64,000 nucleotides of DNA from Pollenia angustigena (GCA_930367215.1 OV884059.1:19430945-19494944); one strand, 5' to 3'. Positions 44,646-57,872 are shown, counted from the stretch's first letter. The notes: generated from the sequence alone by a model not told the origin. Numbers and translations: made by a program.

Positions 44646-44816
44646 AATTTTTGGATTTAATTTATTTTAAAATTTTACGGAATTAAGGCAACTTAAGTAA
44701 TGATTTGTGGAAAAACATTAACTACTTGTCTCAGCACTTTAATTTACCGGTTTTTTTACGAAAAAATGTAGTTAACCAGCATTTAAAAAAAAATGTTTCT
44801 TTTCATATATCAAAAA

Positions 44817-45740
44817 CTAGTATTCATTCGTTACTTCGTCAGCGTCTCCCTTTCTTTCGTGGACATATGTATTTGCCAAAGTTTATGTTTCTAGATTAAA
44901 AAATTACCAGTTGTAAAACAAAAAAATACCAAAAAGTTATTCTCTTCGGCTCATGACATTGCACGTTAAATTTTATGTTTATAGGTGCAATATTTACAAA
45001 AATTTAAAAAGTACCAGTTAAAGAACAAATAAGTACCAAAAAGATACCTCTTACATAGTCTCAATCACTGAGGACTTTGCATGTTTAATTTTTTGTTTTT
45101 AATTCCAAAACTAACGGAAATTCAAAAAATACCAGTTAAAGAACAAAAAAGTACCAAAAATTTCACTACAGGATCTTATTCATTCAGGAGGTGGCATGTT
45201 GAATTTTTTGTTTATATGTAAAGTATTAACTATAATTAAAGAGAGTACCAGTTTTAAAACAAAAAGCTAAAAAAGGAATTCAGTTTTCCGTATTTCCTCC
45301 TTTTTGGTACTATTTTTACTCCCCATTAAAGTATCAGCAATTGCAATGTTGCAGTGGGAGCCCAAAACTTAACGTTCGAATTTCGAAAAAGTACCGAATT
45401 CGTATTTGGACGTTTTAGATAAGTTTCGAATGTGATATAAACTTTATTTCTATGTTTATTGTTTTAAAAGATAGATGGGGTGACAAAAAAGTTCCAAAAT
45501 ACAGGTTTCAAGCGTTGACCACCTAAAAGGACCGATTTTCAAAAAGTACCAGACACCTGTCCGTTTATTTTTTTATTCACTTAACCCTTTTTACCCCCTT
45601 AACATAAGAATTCTAAAATATCCCATCTTAGTGGATCGATTTGGGGAGAGAGGGGGTTGTCCTCTCCAAATTTCAAGTTTTTAGCTTCATGCTGTGCGAA
45701 GATGAATCAGTCAGTAACGTTACAATTTTATATATATAGA
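44817..45740 (-). mobile_element. Helitron, family 2, minus strand
   Basis: On the minus strand it begins TCTATATATATAAAATTG after an A and ends AATACTAG before a T, the TC...CTAG ends and A/T target of Helitrons. A GACGCTGACGAAGTAACGAA region precedes the CTAG. Inside are four units of about 125 bases with the phrase AAAGTACCAGTTAAAGAACA (plus strand) between 44880 and 45260. No Rep/helicase. Relatives lie at 59860-60770. Confidence 0.7.
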
Positions 45741-46730
45741 TAAGTCGAGTTTTTGTCTGTTTTTATGTATTAACTTAATTAAATTTACCCATTCGTACGA
45801 CAGTTTTTGGGACGTGGATTAACGTTATACTCAGTTTAACATAGGTTGAAACTGAAAAATAGCTATTGACTTTGAGGTTTATTTTATTTCAATCATTTTA
45901 AAATTTTAAACAAAGAGTGTTCCGTTAAATTTTAATACTAAACTTGCTTATAAAATTGTTTTTTAGTTTAGCTGAACAAAAACACTTTCCTTTTTTGCAA
46001 CGGAAACAAAAAAAAAAAAAAAATTTTATTGAAAAAGTCGAAAGATCTTTCAAAGTTACTGTACCACATAGGGTACGGTAGATCTATATGGGTATAAGTC
46101 AAGAACTTTAAAAATTATAAACTATACATATAAAGAATGCATATAATGTTTTTTAAATTCTCGGGAGTTGCAATTTTTACATTTTGACCCAAAGAGCTTG
46201 TGACCCGAATTTGTTATATTTTGCTCTTTCTTTCTTTGTTTTCACAATAAAGTCGTTTTCGACTTTTAATTTTTCTGTTTTTTAAGACACAATGGAGTTA
46301 ACTTGTTTTTTCAAAAAATGTATGGAGTTATCTAGTTTTTACATAAAAATTGGTATTTTTCTGATTTTTATTTTTCAAATAACTTTTAAATGAGAAACTA
46401 TATTAAAGTTTGGATCTGACAGATTGATAGTAAATGAAACACGCTTTCTATTTTTGGTGTTATCGCAATTTTTGTAAAAAGTAGAGTTAACTAGTTTTTC
46501 CATACGGCCACAGAATTTTCTTTAATAATGAATATTTAATCCACAAAAATGGTTTTTGCCGCGTTTATTACTATGCTTTAAAAGCGGGAGTTTTTCTGCT
46601 TTTGAAGCCTCAAAGCGTTGAGTCGTTAGTACAGTTCCACTACATATAAAATTTAATTTGTATAAAGCTTTGTAAAAATATATAATAAATAAATTTTTGT
46701 TAAAATATAAAAATTTTTTTTATATATGTA

Positions 46731-48145
46731 CATTAGAGCGACTCAAGTTGTATGGAAGCAAAATTCGTGCTCGATGTACCCTCCTAAAAATGAACCTTGG
46801 ACTTTTTTAAGATGACATTTTAAAAATTTCGGCTCCAGGGTTGACCTCTCGTGAGCTGGACCAGTTTGAAAAAGGGTCTATTTTTGCATGTTTTGTTACT
46901 TTACGAATCTGTTTCCTTACCAACATATACAAGTTGGGTATCGTAAGAAAGGGTTTTTTAAGGCGCGTCCAACTGTATATAAAATTTGTCCAAGGACGAT
47001 CATCCATGTCCTTTTTTAAAGGATTTTTTGTAAAAAAAACGGTTTTTGAATTTTTTGTTCGGGGTTGTTTGTAATAAAAGTGTCAAATTAACATATTTTA
47101 ATCTTTAGTCGATTTAATTAAATACGTGTCTCAGCTTTTTTTGAAATTCGTGCTAGTTCGCGTTTTGACAAAAATGCAACGGGGTGGTAACCCTTCGTTT
47201 TAAATAGGGCAATATGGGTATCAAATTTTATCTTTTGCCAAGTATATCATCTTTGTATGTAAATAATTTTGATTTGTGCAAATTAGATGCATTTTACACG
47301 GTGCTCTGGAATTTATATAAATGCAATTTTGTAGTAACTCTAATATTATAGCGGATTTAGTTTCTAGATCATGTATGGATGAAAATAGGACTTAAGAAAG
47401 AAAAAAAGATATGATCCACGACCTGAATTTTTTTTAATTTGCGAAAAAAATATGCCGCCAAAAAGTCGTGGATCATTTCTTTTTTTCTTTCTTTAGTCCT
47501 ATTTTCATCCATACATGATCTAGAAACTAAATCCGCTATCATATTAGAGTTACTACAAAATTGCATTTATATAAATTCCAGATCACCGTGTAAAATGCAT
47601 CTAATTTGCACAAATCAAAATTATTTACATACAAAGATGATATACTTGGCAAAAGATAAAATTTGATACCCATATTGCCCTATTTAAAACGAAGGGTTAC
47701 CACCCCATTGCATTTTTGTCAAAACGCGAACTAGCACGAATTTCAAAAAAAGCTGAGACACGTATTTAATTAAATCGACTAAAGATTAAAATATGTTAAT
47801 TTGACACTTTTATTACAAACAACCCCGAACAAAAAATTCAAAAACCGTTTTTTTTTACAAAAAATCCTTAAAAAAAGGACATGGATGATCGTCCTTGGAC
47901 AAATTTTATATACAGTTGGACGCGCCTTAAAAAAACCTTTCTTACGATACCCAACTTGTATATGTTGGTAAGGAAACAGATTCGTAAAGTAACAAAACAT
48001 GCAAAAATAGACCCTTTTTCAAACTGGTCCAGCTCACGAGAGGTCAACCCTGGAGCCGAAATATTTAAAATGTCATCTTAAAAAAGTCCAAGGTTTATTT
48101 TTAGGAGGGTACATCGAGCACTTTTTTTGGTGAGTCGCTCTAATG
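46731..48145. mobile_element. 1.4-kb near-perfect palindrome, TA-flanked
   Basis: Two arms of about 690 bases (46731-47427, 47463-48145) are inverted copies with very few differences, around a spacer of about 35 bases. Ends are CATTAGAGCGACTCA and its inverse, each next to TA, as for a Tc1/mariner-type foldback. The right arm lacks about 15 bases near its outer end. ORFs 46807-47007 (minus) and 47881-48081 (plus) are mirror images of each other. A related single end (CATTAGAGTGGGTCA) is at 56500. Confidence 0.85.
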
Positions 48146-48246
48146 TACATATTTATTTTTTTGATTTCCAATACATTTCAAATATGAGTCTTTCTAATTT
48201 TTTAGGGGGTTACAGTAGTGAATTTTGAGGGGGCGGTAAGGTGGTA

Positions 48247-49569
48247 TCTATATATATAAAAATGAAAAATGTTTGTATGTGTGTTTGTTTGTTTGTTTGT
48301 TGGCTTATAGACTCCGAAACTACTGAACCGATTTTCCTGAAATTTTTACAGTAACATCACGTCAGCCCTAAAAATAAAATAGGCTACTTATTTTTTCGAT
48401 AGGGGCAGGGGAATTGGTACCCCCCATAGAATGCCAATATTAATTATCGCATATCTTAAGAGCCGCTGGACGCATTTTGCTGAACTTTTGTAGTAGGATC
48501 TTCTGAGCCCCGAAATTGAAATAAAATAGCAGCGGGGGTATTGGAATCCCCCATAGGACACCAATGTTTAACATCGCATATCTTAAGAACTGTAATAGTG
48601 AGAATGTTCAAACTTTCTAGAAGTCACTCTTATGGTATACTACACTTTTGAAAATAAAAATAAAGCGGGTAGGCGCAGGGGGGGAAATACCTCTCATAGG
48701 ATGCATACATTAAATATCGCTCAACTGAAGAACTATTAAAGGGAGAGCCTTCAAACGTGGTTAAAGCTACTATTATAGTAAACTATAAATTTCAATATAA
48801 AAATGGGCGGGAGAGACAGGGGAGGAGCAGTACCCCTCATAGATAGAAATATTAATAAGAGCCATTGTACGCATTTTGTTCAACTTTTGGTAGTACGATC
48901 TTCTGAGCCCCGAAATTGAAATAAAGTAGCAGCGGGGGAAGTGGTTTTCCCCATAGGACGCCAATGTTTAATATCGCATATCTTAAGAACTGTTATAGTG
49001 AGAATGTTCAAACTTTGTAAAAGTCACTCATATGGTATACTACACTATTGAAAATAAAAATAGATAGGGGAAGGCGCAGGGGGGAAATACCTCTCATAGG
49101 ATGCATATATTAAATATCGCTCAACTGAAGAACTATTAAAGGGCGAGTCTTCAAACGTAGTTAAAACACTATTATGGCAAACTTTAAATTTCAATATAGT
49201 AATGGGCGGGGTAGACAGTGGAGGAGCAGTTCCCCTCATAGATAGAAATATTAATAAGAGTCGCTGCAAGCATTTTGTTGAACTTTTGGTAGTAGGATCC
49301 TCTGAGCCCCAAAATTGAAATAAAATAGCAGCGGGGAAGCGTTACGCCCTATAGGACGCCAATGCTTAATATCGGATATCCGAAAAACTGTTAAAGTGAG
49401 AATGTTCAGACTTTGTAGAAGTCACTCTTATGGTATACTACACTTTTAAAAATAAAAATTAAGCGGGTAGGCGCAGGGGAGAAATACCTTCCATAGGATG
49501 CATATATTAAATATCTCTCAATCGATAAAGTGGTTAAAGCAGTGTTGCGAAGCGCACCGGGTTAAGCTA
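48247..49569 (+). mobile_element. Helitron array, copy 1
   Basis: Starts TCTATATATATAAAAATG after an A, continues GTTTGTTTGTTTGTTTG and ACTACTGAACCGATTTTCC, then three ~397-base units marked by GGTATACTACACTTTTGAA (48635, 49033, 49432), and ends GCGAAGCGCACCGGGTTAAG-CTA (short GCG/CGC hairpin before the end). The final G of CTAG is lost at the junction with the next copy. Non-coding, hence non-autonomous. Confidence 0.75.
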
Positions 49570-51271
49570 TCTATATATATAAAAATGAAAAATGTTTGTA
49601 TGTTTGTGTGTTTGTTTGTTTGTTTGTTGGCTTATAGACTCCGAAACTACTGAACCGATTTTCCTGAAATTTTTACAGTAACATCACGTGAGCCCTAAAA
49701 ATAAAATAGGCTACTTATTTTTTCGATAGGGGCAGGGGAATTGGTACCCCCCATAGGATGCCAATATTTATTATCGCATATCTTAAGAGCCGCTGGACGC
49801 ATTTTGCTGTACTTTTTGTAGTAGGATCTTCTGAGCCCCGAAATTGAAATAAAATAGCAGCGGGGGTATTTGAATCCCCCATAGGACGCCAATGTTTAAC
49901 ATCGCATATCTTAAGAACTGTTATAGTGAGAATGTTCAAACTTTCTAGAAGTCACTCTTATGGTATACTCCACTTTTGAAAATAAAAATAAAGCGGGTAG
50001 GCGCAGGGGGGGAAATACCTCCCATAGGATGCATACATTAAATATCGCTCAACTGAAGAACTATTAAAGGGAGAGTCTTCAAACGTGGTTTAAGCTACTA
50101 TTATAGTAAACTATAAATTTTCAATATAAAAATGGGCGGGAGAGACAGGGGAGGAGCAGTACCCCTCAAAGATAGAAATATTAATAAGAGCCACTGCACG
50201 CATTTTGTTGAAATTTTGGTAGTAGGATCTTCTGAGTCCCAAAATTGAAATAAAGTAGCAGCGGGGGAAGTGGTTTTCCCCATAGGACGCCAATGTTTAA
50301 TATCGCATATCTTAAGAACTGTTATAGTGAGAATGTTCAAACTTTGTAGAAGTCACTCATATGGTATACTACACTATTGAAAATAAAAATAAAGCGGATA
50401 GGCGCAGGGGGGGAAATACCTCCCATAGGAACCATACATTAAATATCGCTCAACTGAAGAACTATTAAAGGGAGGGTCTTCAAACGTAGTTAAAACTCCT
50501 ATTATGGCAAACTTTAAATTTCAATATAGTAATGGGCGGGGTAGACAGAGGAGGAGCAGTTCCCCTCATAGATAGAAATGTAATGAAGAGCCGCTGCAAG
50601 CAATTTGTTGAACTTTTGGAAGTAGGATCTTCTGAGCCCCAAAATTGAAGCAAAATAGCAGCGGGGGAAGTGTTAACCCCCATAGGACGCCAATGTTTAA
50701 TATCGGATATCTTAAAAACTGTTATAGTGAGAATGTTCAAACTTTGTAGAAGTCACAGTTATGGTATACTACACTTTTGAAAACAGAAATAAAGCGGGTA
50801 TGCGCAGGGGGAAATATCTTCCATAGGATGCATATATTCAATATCGCTCAACTTAAGAACTATTGAAGGCAGAGTCTTCAAACGTGGTTAAAGCTTCTAT
50901 TATGGTAAACTATAAATGTCAATATAGAAATGGGCGGGGTAGCCAGAGGAGGAGCAGTACCACTCATAGATAGCATTATTAATAAGAGCCGCTGCAAGCA
51001 ATTTGTTGAACTTTTGGTAGTAGGATCATCTGAGCCCCAAAATTGAAACCCCCATAGGACGCCAATGTTAAATATCGCATATCTTAAGAACTGTTAAAGT
51101 AAGAATGTTCAAACTTAGTAGAAGTCACTCCTATGGTATACTACACTTTTGAAAATAAAAATAAAGCGGGAATGCGCAGGGGAAAAAACATTCCATAGGA
51201 TGCATATATTAAATATCTCTCAACTGAAGAAGTGGTTAAAGCAGTGTAGCGAAGCGCACCGGGTTAAGCTT
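49570..51271 (+). mobile_element. Helitron array, copy 2
   Basis: Starts with the same TCTATATATATAAAAATG directly against copy 1, has four units (GGTATAC markers near 49966, 50362, 50766, 51137; the last shortened), and ends CGAAGCGCACCGGGTTAAGC. About 17 bases separate it from copy 3. Confidence 0.75.
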
Positions 51272-51288
51272 ATTTTATAATTTGGAAA

Positions 51289-52988
51289 TCTATATATATA
51301 AAAATGAAAAATGTTTGTATGTGTGTTTGTTTGTTTGTTTGTTGGCTTATAGACTCCTAAACTACTGAACCGATTTTCCTGAAATTTTTACAGATACATC
51401 ACGTGAGCCCTAAAAATAAAATAGGCTACTTATTTTTTCGATAGGGGCAGGGGAATTGGTATCCCCCATAGGATGCCAATATTAATTATCGCATATATTA
51501 AGATCCGCTGCACGCATTATGCAGAACTTTTGGTAGTAAGATCTTCTGAGCCCCAAAATTCAAATAAAATAGCAGCGGGGGAAGTGGAATCCCCAATAGG
51601 ACGCCAATGTTTAACATCGCATATCTAAAGAACTGTAATAGTGAGAATGTTCAAACTTTCTAGAAGTCACTCTTATGGTATTCAACACTTTTGAAAATAA
51701 CAATAAAGCGGGTAGGCGCAGGGGGGGAAATACCTCCCATAGGATGCATATATTAAATATCGCTCAACTGAAGAATTATTAAAGGGAGAGTCTTCAAAAG
51801 TGGTTAAAGCTATTATTATAGTAAACTATAAATTTCAATATACAAATGGGCGGGGTAGACGGGGGAGGAGCAGTACCCCTCATATATAGAAATATTAATA
51901 AGAGCCACTGAACGCATTTTGTTGAACTTTGGGTAGTACGATCTTCTGAGCCCCGAAATTTAAATAAAGTATCAGCGGGGGAAGTGGTTTTCCCCATAGG
52001 ACGCCAATGTTTAACATCGCATATCTTAAGAACTGTAATAGTGAGAATGTTCAAACTTTCTAGAAGTCACTCTTATGGTATACTACACTTTTGAAAATAA
52101 AAATAAAGCGGGTAGGCGCAGAGGGCGAAATACCTCCCATAGGATGCATATATTAAATATCGCTCAACTGAAGAACTATTAAAGGGAGAGTCTTCAAACG
52201 TGGTTAAAGCTGCTATTAGGGTAAACTATAAATTTCAATATAAAAATGGGCGGGGTAGACAGGGGAGGAGCAGTACCCCTCATAGATAGAAATATTAATA
52301 ACAGCCACTGCACGCATTTTGTTGAACTTTTAGTAGTAGGATCTCCTGAGCCCCAAAGTTGAAATAAAATAGAAGCAGGGGAAGTGGTACCCACCATAGA
52401 ACACCAATTTTAAATATCGCATATCTTAAGAACTGTTGTAGTGAGAATGTTCAAACTTTGTGGAAGTCACTCTAATGGTGAACTACACTTTTGAAAATAA
52501 AAAAAAAGCGGGAAGGCGCAGGGGGAAACACCTCCCGTAGGATGCATATATTAAATATTGTTCAACTGAAGAAACATTAAAGGGACAGCCTTCAAACGTG
52601 ATTAGAGCTACTTTTATGGTAAACTATAAATTTCAATATAAAAATGGGCGGGGTAGACAGAGTAGGAGCAGTACCCCTCATATATAGAAATATTAATAAG
52701 AGCCGCTGCACGCATTTTGTTGAACTTTTGGTAGTAAGATCTTCTGAGCGCAAAAATTCAAATGATATAGCAGCGGGGGAAGTGGTACCCCCCATAGAAC
52801 GACGATGTTTAATATCTCTTATCTTAAGAACTGTTATAGTAAGAATGTTCAAACTTTGTAGAAGTCACTCTTATGGTATACTACACTTTTGAAAATAAAA
52901 ATAAATATCTCTCTACTAAAGAACTATTAAAGGGAGAGTCTTCAAAGTTGGCTAAAGCATTGTAGCGAAGCGCAACGGGTTAAGCTAG
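51289..52988 (+). mobile_element. Helitron array, copy 3
   Basis: TCTATATATATAAAAATG start, four units (51680, 52076, 52475, 52873), complete GGGTTAAGCTAG end. Its second half is nearly identical to that of copy 4, at an offset of 2095 bases. Confidence 0.75.
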
Positions 52989-55083
52989 TCTATATATATA
53001 AAAATGAAAAATGTTTGTATGTGTGTTTGTTTGTTTGTTTGTTGGCTTATAGACTCCGAAACTACTGAACCGATTTTCCTGAAATTTTTACAGTAACATC
53101 ACGTCAGCCCTAAAAATAAAATAGGCTACTTATTTTTTCGATAGGGGCAGGGGAATTGATACCCCCCATAGAATGCCAATATTAATTATTGCATATCTTA
53201 AGAGCCGCTGGACGCATTTTGCTGAACTTTTTGTAGTAGGATCTTCTGAGCCCCGAAATTTAAATAAAATAGCAGCGGGGGTATTGGAATCCCCCATAGG
53301 ACGCCAATGTTTAACATCGCATATCTTAAGAACTGTAATAGTGAGAATGTTCAAACTTTCTAGAAGTCACTCTTATGGTATACTACACTTTTGAAAATAA
53401 AAATAAAGCGGGTAGGCGCAGGGGGGGAAATACCTCTCATAGGATGCATACATTAAATATCGCTCAACTGAAGAACTATTAAAGGGAGAGCCTTCAAACG
53501 TGGTTAAAGCTACTATTATAGTAAACTTTAAATTTCAATATAAAAATGGACGGGAGAGACAGGGGAGGAGCAGTACCCCTCATAGATAAAAATATTAATA
53601 AGAGCCATTGAACGCATTTTGTTCAACTTTTGGTAGTACGATCTTCTGAGCCCCGAAATTTAAATAAAGTAGCAGCGGGGGAAGTGGTTTTCCCCATAGG
53701 ACGCCAATGTTTAATATCGCATATCTTAAGAACTGTTATAGTGAGAATGTTCAAACTTTGTAGAAGTCACTCATATGGTATACTACACTTTTGAAAATAA
53801 AAATAAAGCGGGTAGGCGCAGGGGGGAAATACCTCCCAGAGGATGCATATATTAAATATTGCTCAACTTAAGAAATATTAAAGGGACAGCCTTCAAACGT
53901 GGTTAGAGCTTTTATGGTAAACTATAAATTTCAATATAAAAATGGGCGGGGTAGACAATGGAGGAGCAGTATTCCTCATAGAAGACATATTAATAAGAGC
54001 CGCTGCAAGCAATTTGTTGAACTTTTGGTAGTAGGATCTTCTGAGCCCCGAAATTGAAATAAAATAGCAGCGGGGGTATTGGAATCCCCCATAGGACGCC
54101 AATGTTTAACATCGCATATCTTAAGAACTGTAATAGTGAGAATGTTCAAACTTTCTAGAAGTCACTCTTATGGTATACTACACTTTTGAAAATAAAAATA
54201 AAGCGGGTAGGCGCAGGGGGCGAAATACCTCCCATAGGATGCATATATTAAATATCGCTCAACTGAAGAACTATTAAAGGGAGAGTCTTCAAACGTGGTT
54301 AGAGCTTCTATTAGGGTAAACTATAAATTTCAACATAAAAATGGGCGGGGTAGACAGGGGAGGAGCAGTACCCCTCATAGATAGAAATATTAATAACAGC
54401 CACTGCACGCATTTTGTTGAACTTTTAGTAGTAGGATCTCCTGAGCGCTAAAGTTGAAATAAAATAGAAGCAGGGGAAGTGGTACCCACCATAGAACACC
54501 AATTTTTAATATCGCATATCTTAAGAACTGTTGTAGTGAGAATGTTCAAACTTTGTGGAAGTCACTCTAATGGTGAACTACACTTTTGAAAATAAAAATA
54601 AAGCGGGAAGGCGCAGGGGGAAACACCTCCCGTAGGATGCATATATTAAATATTGCTCAACTGAAGAAATATTAAAGGGACAGCCTTCAAACGTGGTTAG
54701 AGCTACTTTTGTGGTAAACTATAAATTTCAATATAAAAATGGGCGGGGTAGACAGAGTAGGAGCAGTACCCCTTATATATAGAAATATTAATAAGAGCCG
54801 CTGCACGCATTTTGTTGAACTTTTGGTAGTAAGATCTTCTGAGCGCAAAAATTCAAATGATATAGCAGCGGGGGAAGTGGTACCCCCCATAGAACGACGA
54901 TGTTTAATATCTCTTATCTTAAGAACTGTTATAGTAAGAATGTTCAAACTTTGTAGAAGTCACTCTTATGGTATACTACACTTTTGAAAATAAAAATAAA
55001 TATCTCTCTACTGAAGAACTATTAAAGGGAGAGTCTTCAAAGTTGGCTAAAGCATTGTAGCGAAGCGCAACGGGTTAAGCTAG
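52989..55083 (+). mobile_element. Helitron array, copy 4
   Basis: Starts immediately after the CTAG of copy 3. Five units (53378, 53776, 54174, 54570, 54966), the longest member. Its first part resembles copy 1, its last part copy 3, pointing to exchange between units. Ends GCAACGGGTTAAGCTAG. Confidence 0.75.
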
Positions 55084-55998
55084 TCTATATATATAAAAAT
55101 GAAAAATGTTTGTATGTTTGTTTGTATGTTGGCTTATAGACTCCTAAACTACTGAACCGATTTTCCTGACATTTTTACAGTAGCATCACGTGAGCCCTAA
55201 AAATAAAATAGGCTACTTATTTTTTCGATAGGGGCAGGGGAATTGGTACCCCCATTGGATGCCAATATTAAATATCGCATATCTTAAGAGCCGCTTCACG
55301 CATTTTGTTCAACTTTTGGTAGTAAAATCTTCTAAGCCCCAAAATTGAAAAAAAATAGCAGCGGGAGAAGTGGTTCCCCCCATTGGACGCCAATGTTTAA
55401 TATCGCATATCTTGAGAACTGTTATAGTGAGAATGTTCAAACTTTGTAGAAGTCACTCTTATGGTATACTACACTACTGAAAATAAAAATAAAGCGGGCA
55501 TGCGCAGGGGTGGAAATACCTCCCATAGGATGCATATATTAAATATCGCTCAACTGAAGAACTATTAAAGGGAGAGTCTTCAAAAGTGGTTAAAGCTTCT
55601 ATTATGGTAAACTATAAATATCAATATAAAAATGGGCGTGGTTGACAGAGGAGGATCAGCACCCCTTATAGATAGAAATATAATTAAGAGCCGCTGATCG
55701 CATTTTCTTGAACTTTTGGTAGTTGGATATTCTGAGCCCAAAAATTAAAATAAAATAAAATAGCAGCGGGGAAATGTTACCCCACATAGGACGCCAGTGT
55801 TTAATATCGCATATCTTAAGAATTGTTATAGTAAGAATGTTAGAAGAAGTCACTCCTATGGTAAACTACACTTTTGAAAATAAAAATAAAGCGGGAAGGC
55901 GCAGGGGGGAAAAACCTTCCATAAGATGCATATATTAAATATCTCTCAACTGAAGAAGTGGTTAAAGCAGTGTAGCGAAGCGCACCGGGTTAAGCTAG
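55084..55998 (+). mobile_element. Helitron array, copy 5
   Basis: Starts immediately after copy 4, has two units (55467, 55865) and ends CGCACCGGGTTAAGCTAG followed by T, as expected for the A/T target. It is the most diverged copy (e.g. a shorter GTTTGTTTGTATG run). Confidence 0.75.
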
Positions 55999-57240
55999 TT
56001 GTGTATAAAAATAACCGAAAATGTTCACTGAATTAATTAATAAGTTCATTTAAAATAAAAAAAAATTCTTTCACCAGATAATTAATTTAGAGAAAATATT
56101 ATAACGTTAAACTTGTTCGTTATATTGATGAACAGTTTATTAAATTATTAAAATAAAATCTTTTTAAGAACAGTCATTCATTGTCACAACGAACAAGTTC
56201 TTTGGACGAAAATGAATAAATTTTTCATTAAATCGAACGCAGATCTGCCGTTATCTACCACAATTAAGCTGAATATACATACATATCGCCACCTAAAATA
56301 CAAAAGGCCATAACAACAACAAACAGTTCACAATTAAGCTGGAAATACATACATATCGCGACCTAAAATACAAAAGGACATAAAAACAACAAACAATTCA
56401 AAATCGAGTTTTTGACTGATAATGATGCCCTAGACTTAATTACATGCCCCCATAAAATTAAAAAACGCCCTTTTGCGTTTTACGTGATGATATGTATATA
56501 CATTAGAGTGGGTCAATTTGTTCGGGCCCAAAAAAAGTGACAAAGCGTATAGCAAAATCGTAATCTACGGAAAATTCTAAGAACTTTTCCTAAAGAAACC
56601 ATGGTTCGAAAATCAAAATCGAGCTTCCGGTTTTTGACTTGAAAGTTTGGTGCTCAGAAAATCTGAAAAAAATAATACTTTACTGGAAATATTTATTGCA
56701 ATTGGTGAATAGTTGGCCTGTATCGCTGAAAGAGGGCTTGTTTAAAAGGAAATTTTCTCAGCTTTATATATCTGTGCTCAGTTTTAGAAAATTCTGTACA
56801 TAAATAATTGGTTAGGAGATTTTTGTCAAAATGTTCATAGTCAAGCTGGTAAAATAAAAAAAATGTATTTTATTTTTTTTTTTTACCCAATTTTCTATTT
56901 TAAATTCACTACCTTTTAAAAAAAGAAACTAAGTGAAAAAAATAAAATAAAATTACCCAATAAAAATTTTTCTCATTTTGCAAAGCACTAATGGTAGGTA
57001 CATTTAAAAAAATAAGCGCAATGTTATGCGCTACGCAATAAGACATACAGAAATGCAGTAAAGTATGTAAGTGAAAGAGCTCTCAACAACTTAAAAAAAT
57101 TAAAATTTCAAGTGCTACGGCATTCCCTTACTACGAAGCTGGTTTTTAAGGGAGAATACTCAAAAATAACTGTATCAGTGTGTAAAGCTGATCGCTACAT
57201 CTAACAATTTTTATATGCTTTATGTGTCATAAATGTATAT
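55999..57240. other. AT-rich DNA with a 64-base tandem duplication
   Basis: Two copies of a ~64-base unit (ATACATACATATCGCCACCT, AAATACAAAAGGCCATAA) lie at 56272-56400. From 56500 a single CATTAGAGTGGGTCAATTTG end of a TA-type element is seen, partner not found. No gene. Confidence 0.45.
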
Positions 57241-57504
57241 GGCCCTTATTATGTAAAACGCAACGCCAAAGCATTGAAAGCAAAACAAATTCATAAATAT
57301 TTTGTAATTTTGTTGTTGCTTTCTACAAAAATTCATGTACCGTTTTCAAATTTTCAACGCCACAAGTAATGAGGCGTTTGAAATTTTAAAACGCAAAAAG
57401 AATTTCTGTAGAAAGCAACAACAAAATTACAAAATATTTATGAATTTGTTTTTGCTTTCAATGTAATTCTTTGGCGTAACGTTGCGAATTATATAATTAG
57501 GGCC
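57241..57504. mobile_element. hairpin MITE, GGCCCTTATTAT ends
   Basis: Ends GGCCCTTATTATG and ATAATTAGGGCC, flanked by TAT on both sides. Arms of about 105 bases are near-perfect inverted copies (TTGTAATTTTGTTGTTGC, CATAAATATTTTGTAATT), giving a long hairpin with a spacer of about 45 bases. Confidence 0.75.
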
Positions 57505-57872
57505 TATGTTTCTTACTACACCATTTCCAATTGTATTTCAGAATTTCCAATTTAACTTAAAAAATTTCCAATTGTAACTTCTGAAAGTGTCCAATTATAT
57601 TTCAGAAATTTCTGTTTTTATAGCTAATACAATTTTTTAAATTGGAAATGGACGAAACTTTACCACTTGCGACATACTAATTGAGATATTAACCTAAATA
57701 CATATTTTCGTTTCGGGTTTTCATATAAATTCTACGTATGTGGAAATAATGTTAGGCTTTTCTAATTGAATCTGTTTTAAAAAATGTTAATTTATTTTTT
57801 ATTTTGTTATTATTCACATAAAACGCGGAAATCGCGATATATTTGATCTTTTTTCATATATGGGTAATTCCA

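Larger units (their letters stand above)
43206..46517. mobile_element. TIR-bounded composite with CTAGTTAACTCC ends
   Basis: Left end TTCTGTGGCCGTATGAAAAA and inverted right end TTCTGTGGCCGTATGGAAAA are followed in both by ACTAGTTAACTC. Phrases GGAGTTATCTAGTTTTT recur just inside (43440, 46320). No certain target duplication. It holds the inverted tRNA-like repeats (43488-44645) and a Helitron (44817-45740); bases 45741-46500 are AT-rich with no gene. Confidence 0.55.

Noticed and set aside
46807..48081. Two nearly identical 66-codon ORFs (MDDRPWTNF...) in opposite orientation
   Set aside because: They are mirror images in the two arms of the 1.4-kb palindrome and start at no recognised gene feature.
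48290..55130. GTTTGTTTGTTTGTTTG microsatellites and regular repeats as a CRISPR-like array
   Set aside because: Eukaryotic sequence; repeats are part of Helitron 5' ends and 397-base units without spacers.
48773..55853. Many minus-strand ORFs of similar sequence (MNILTITVLKICD..., MASYG...)
   Set aside because: They fall in the non-coding 397-base units of the Helitron array and differ only as the DNA does. No conserved protein family.
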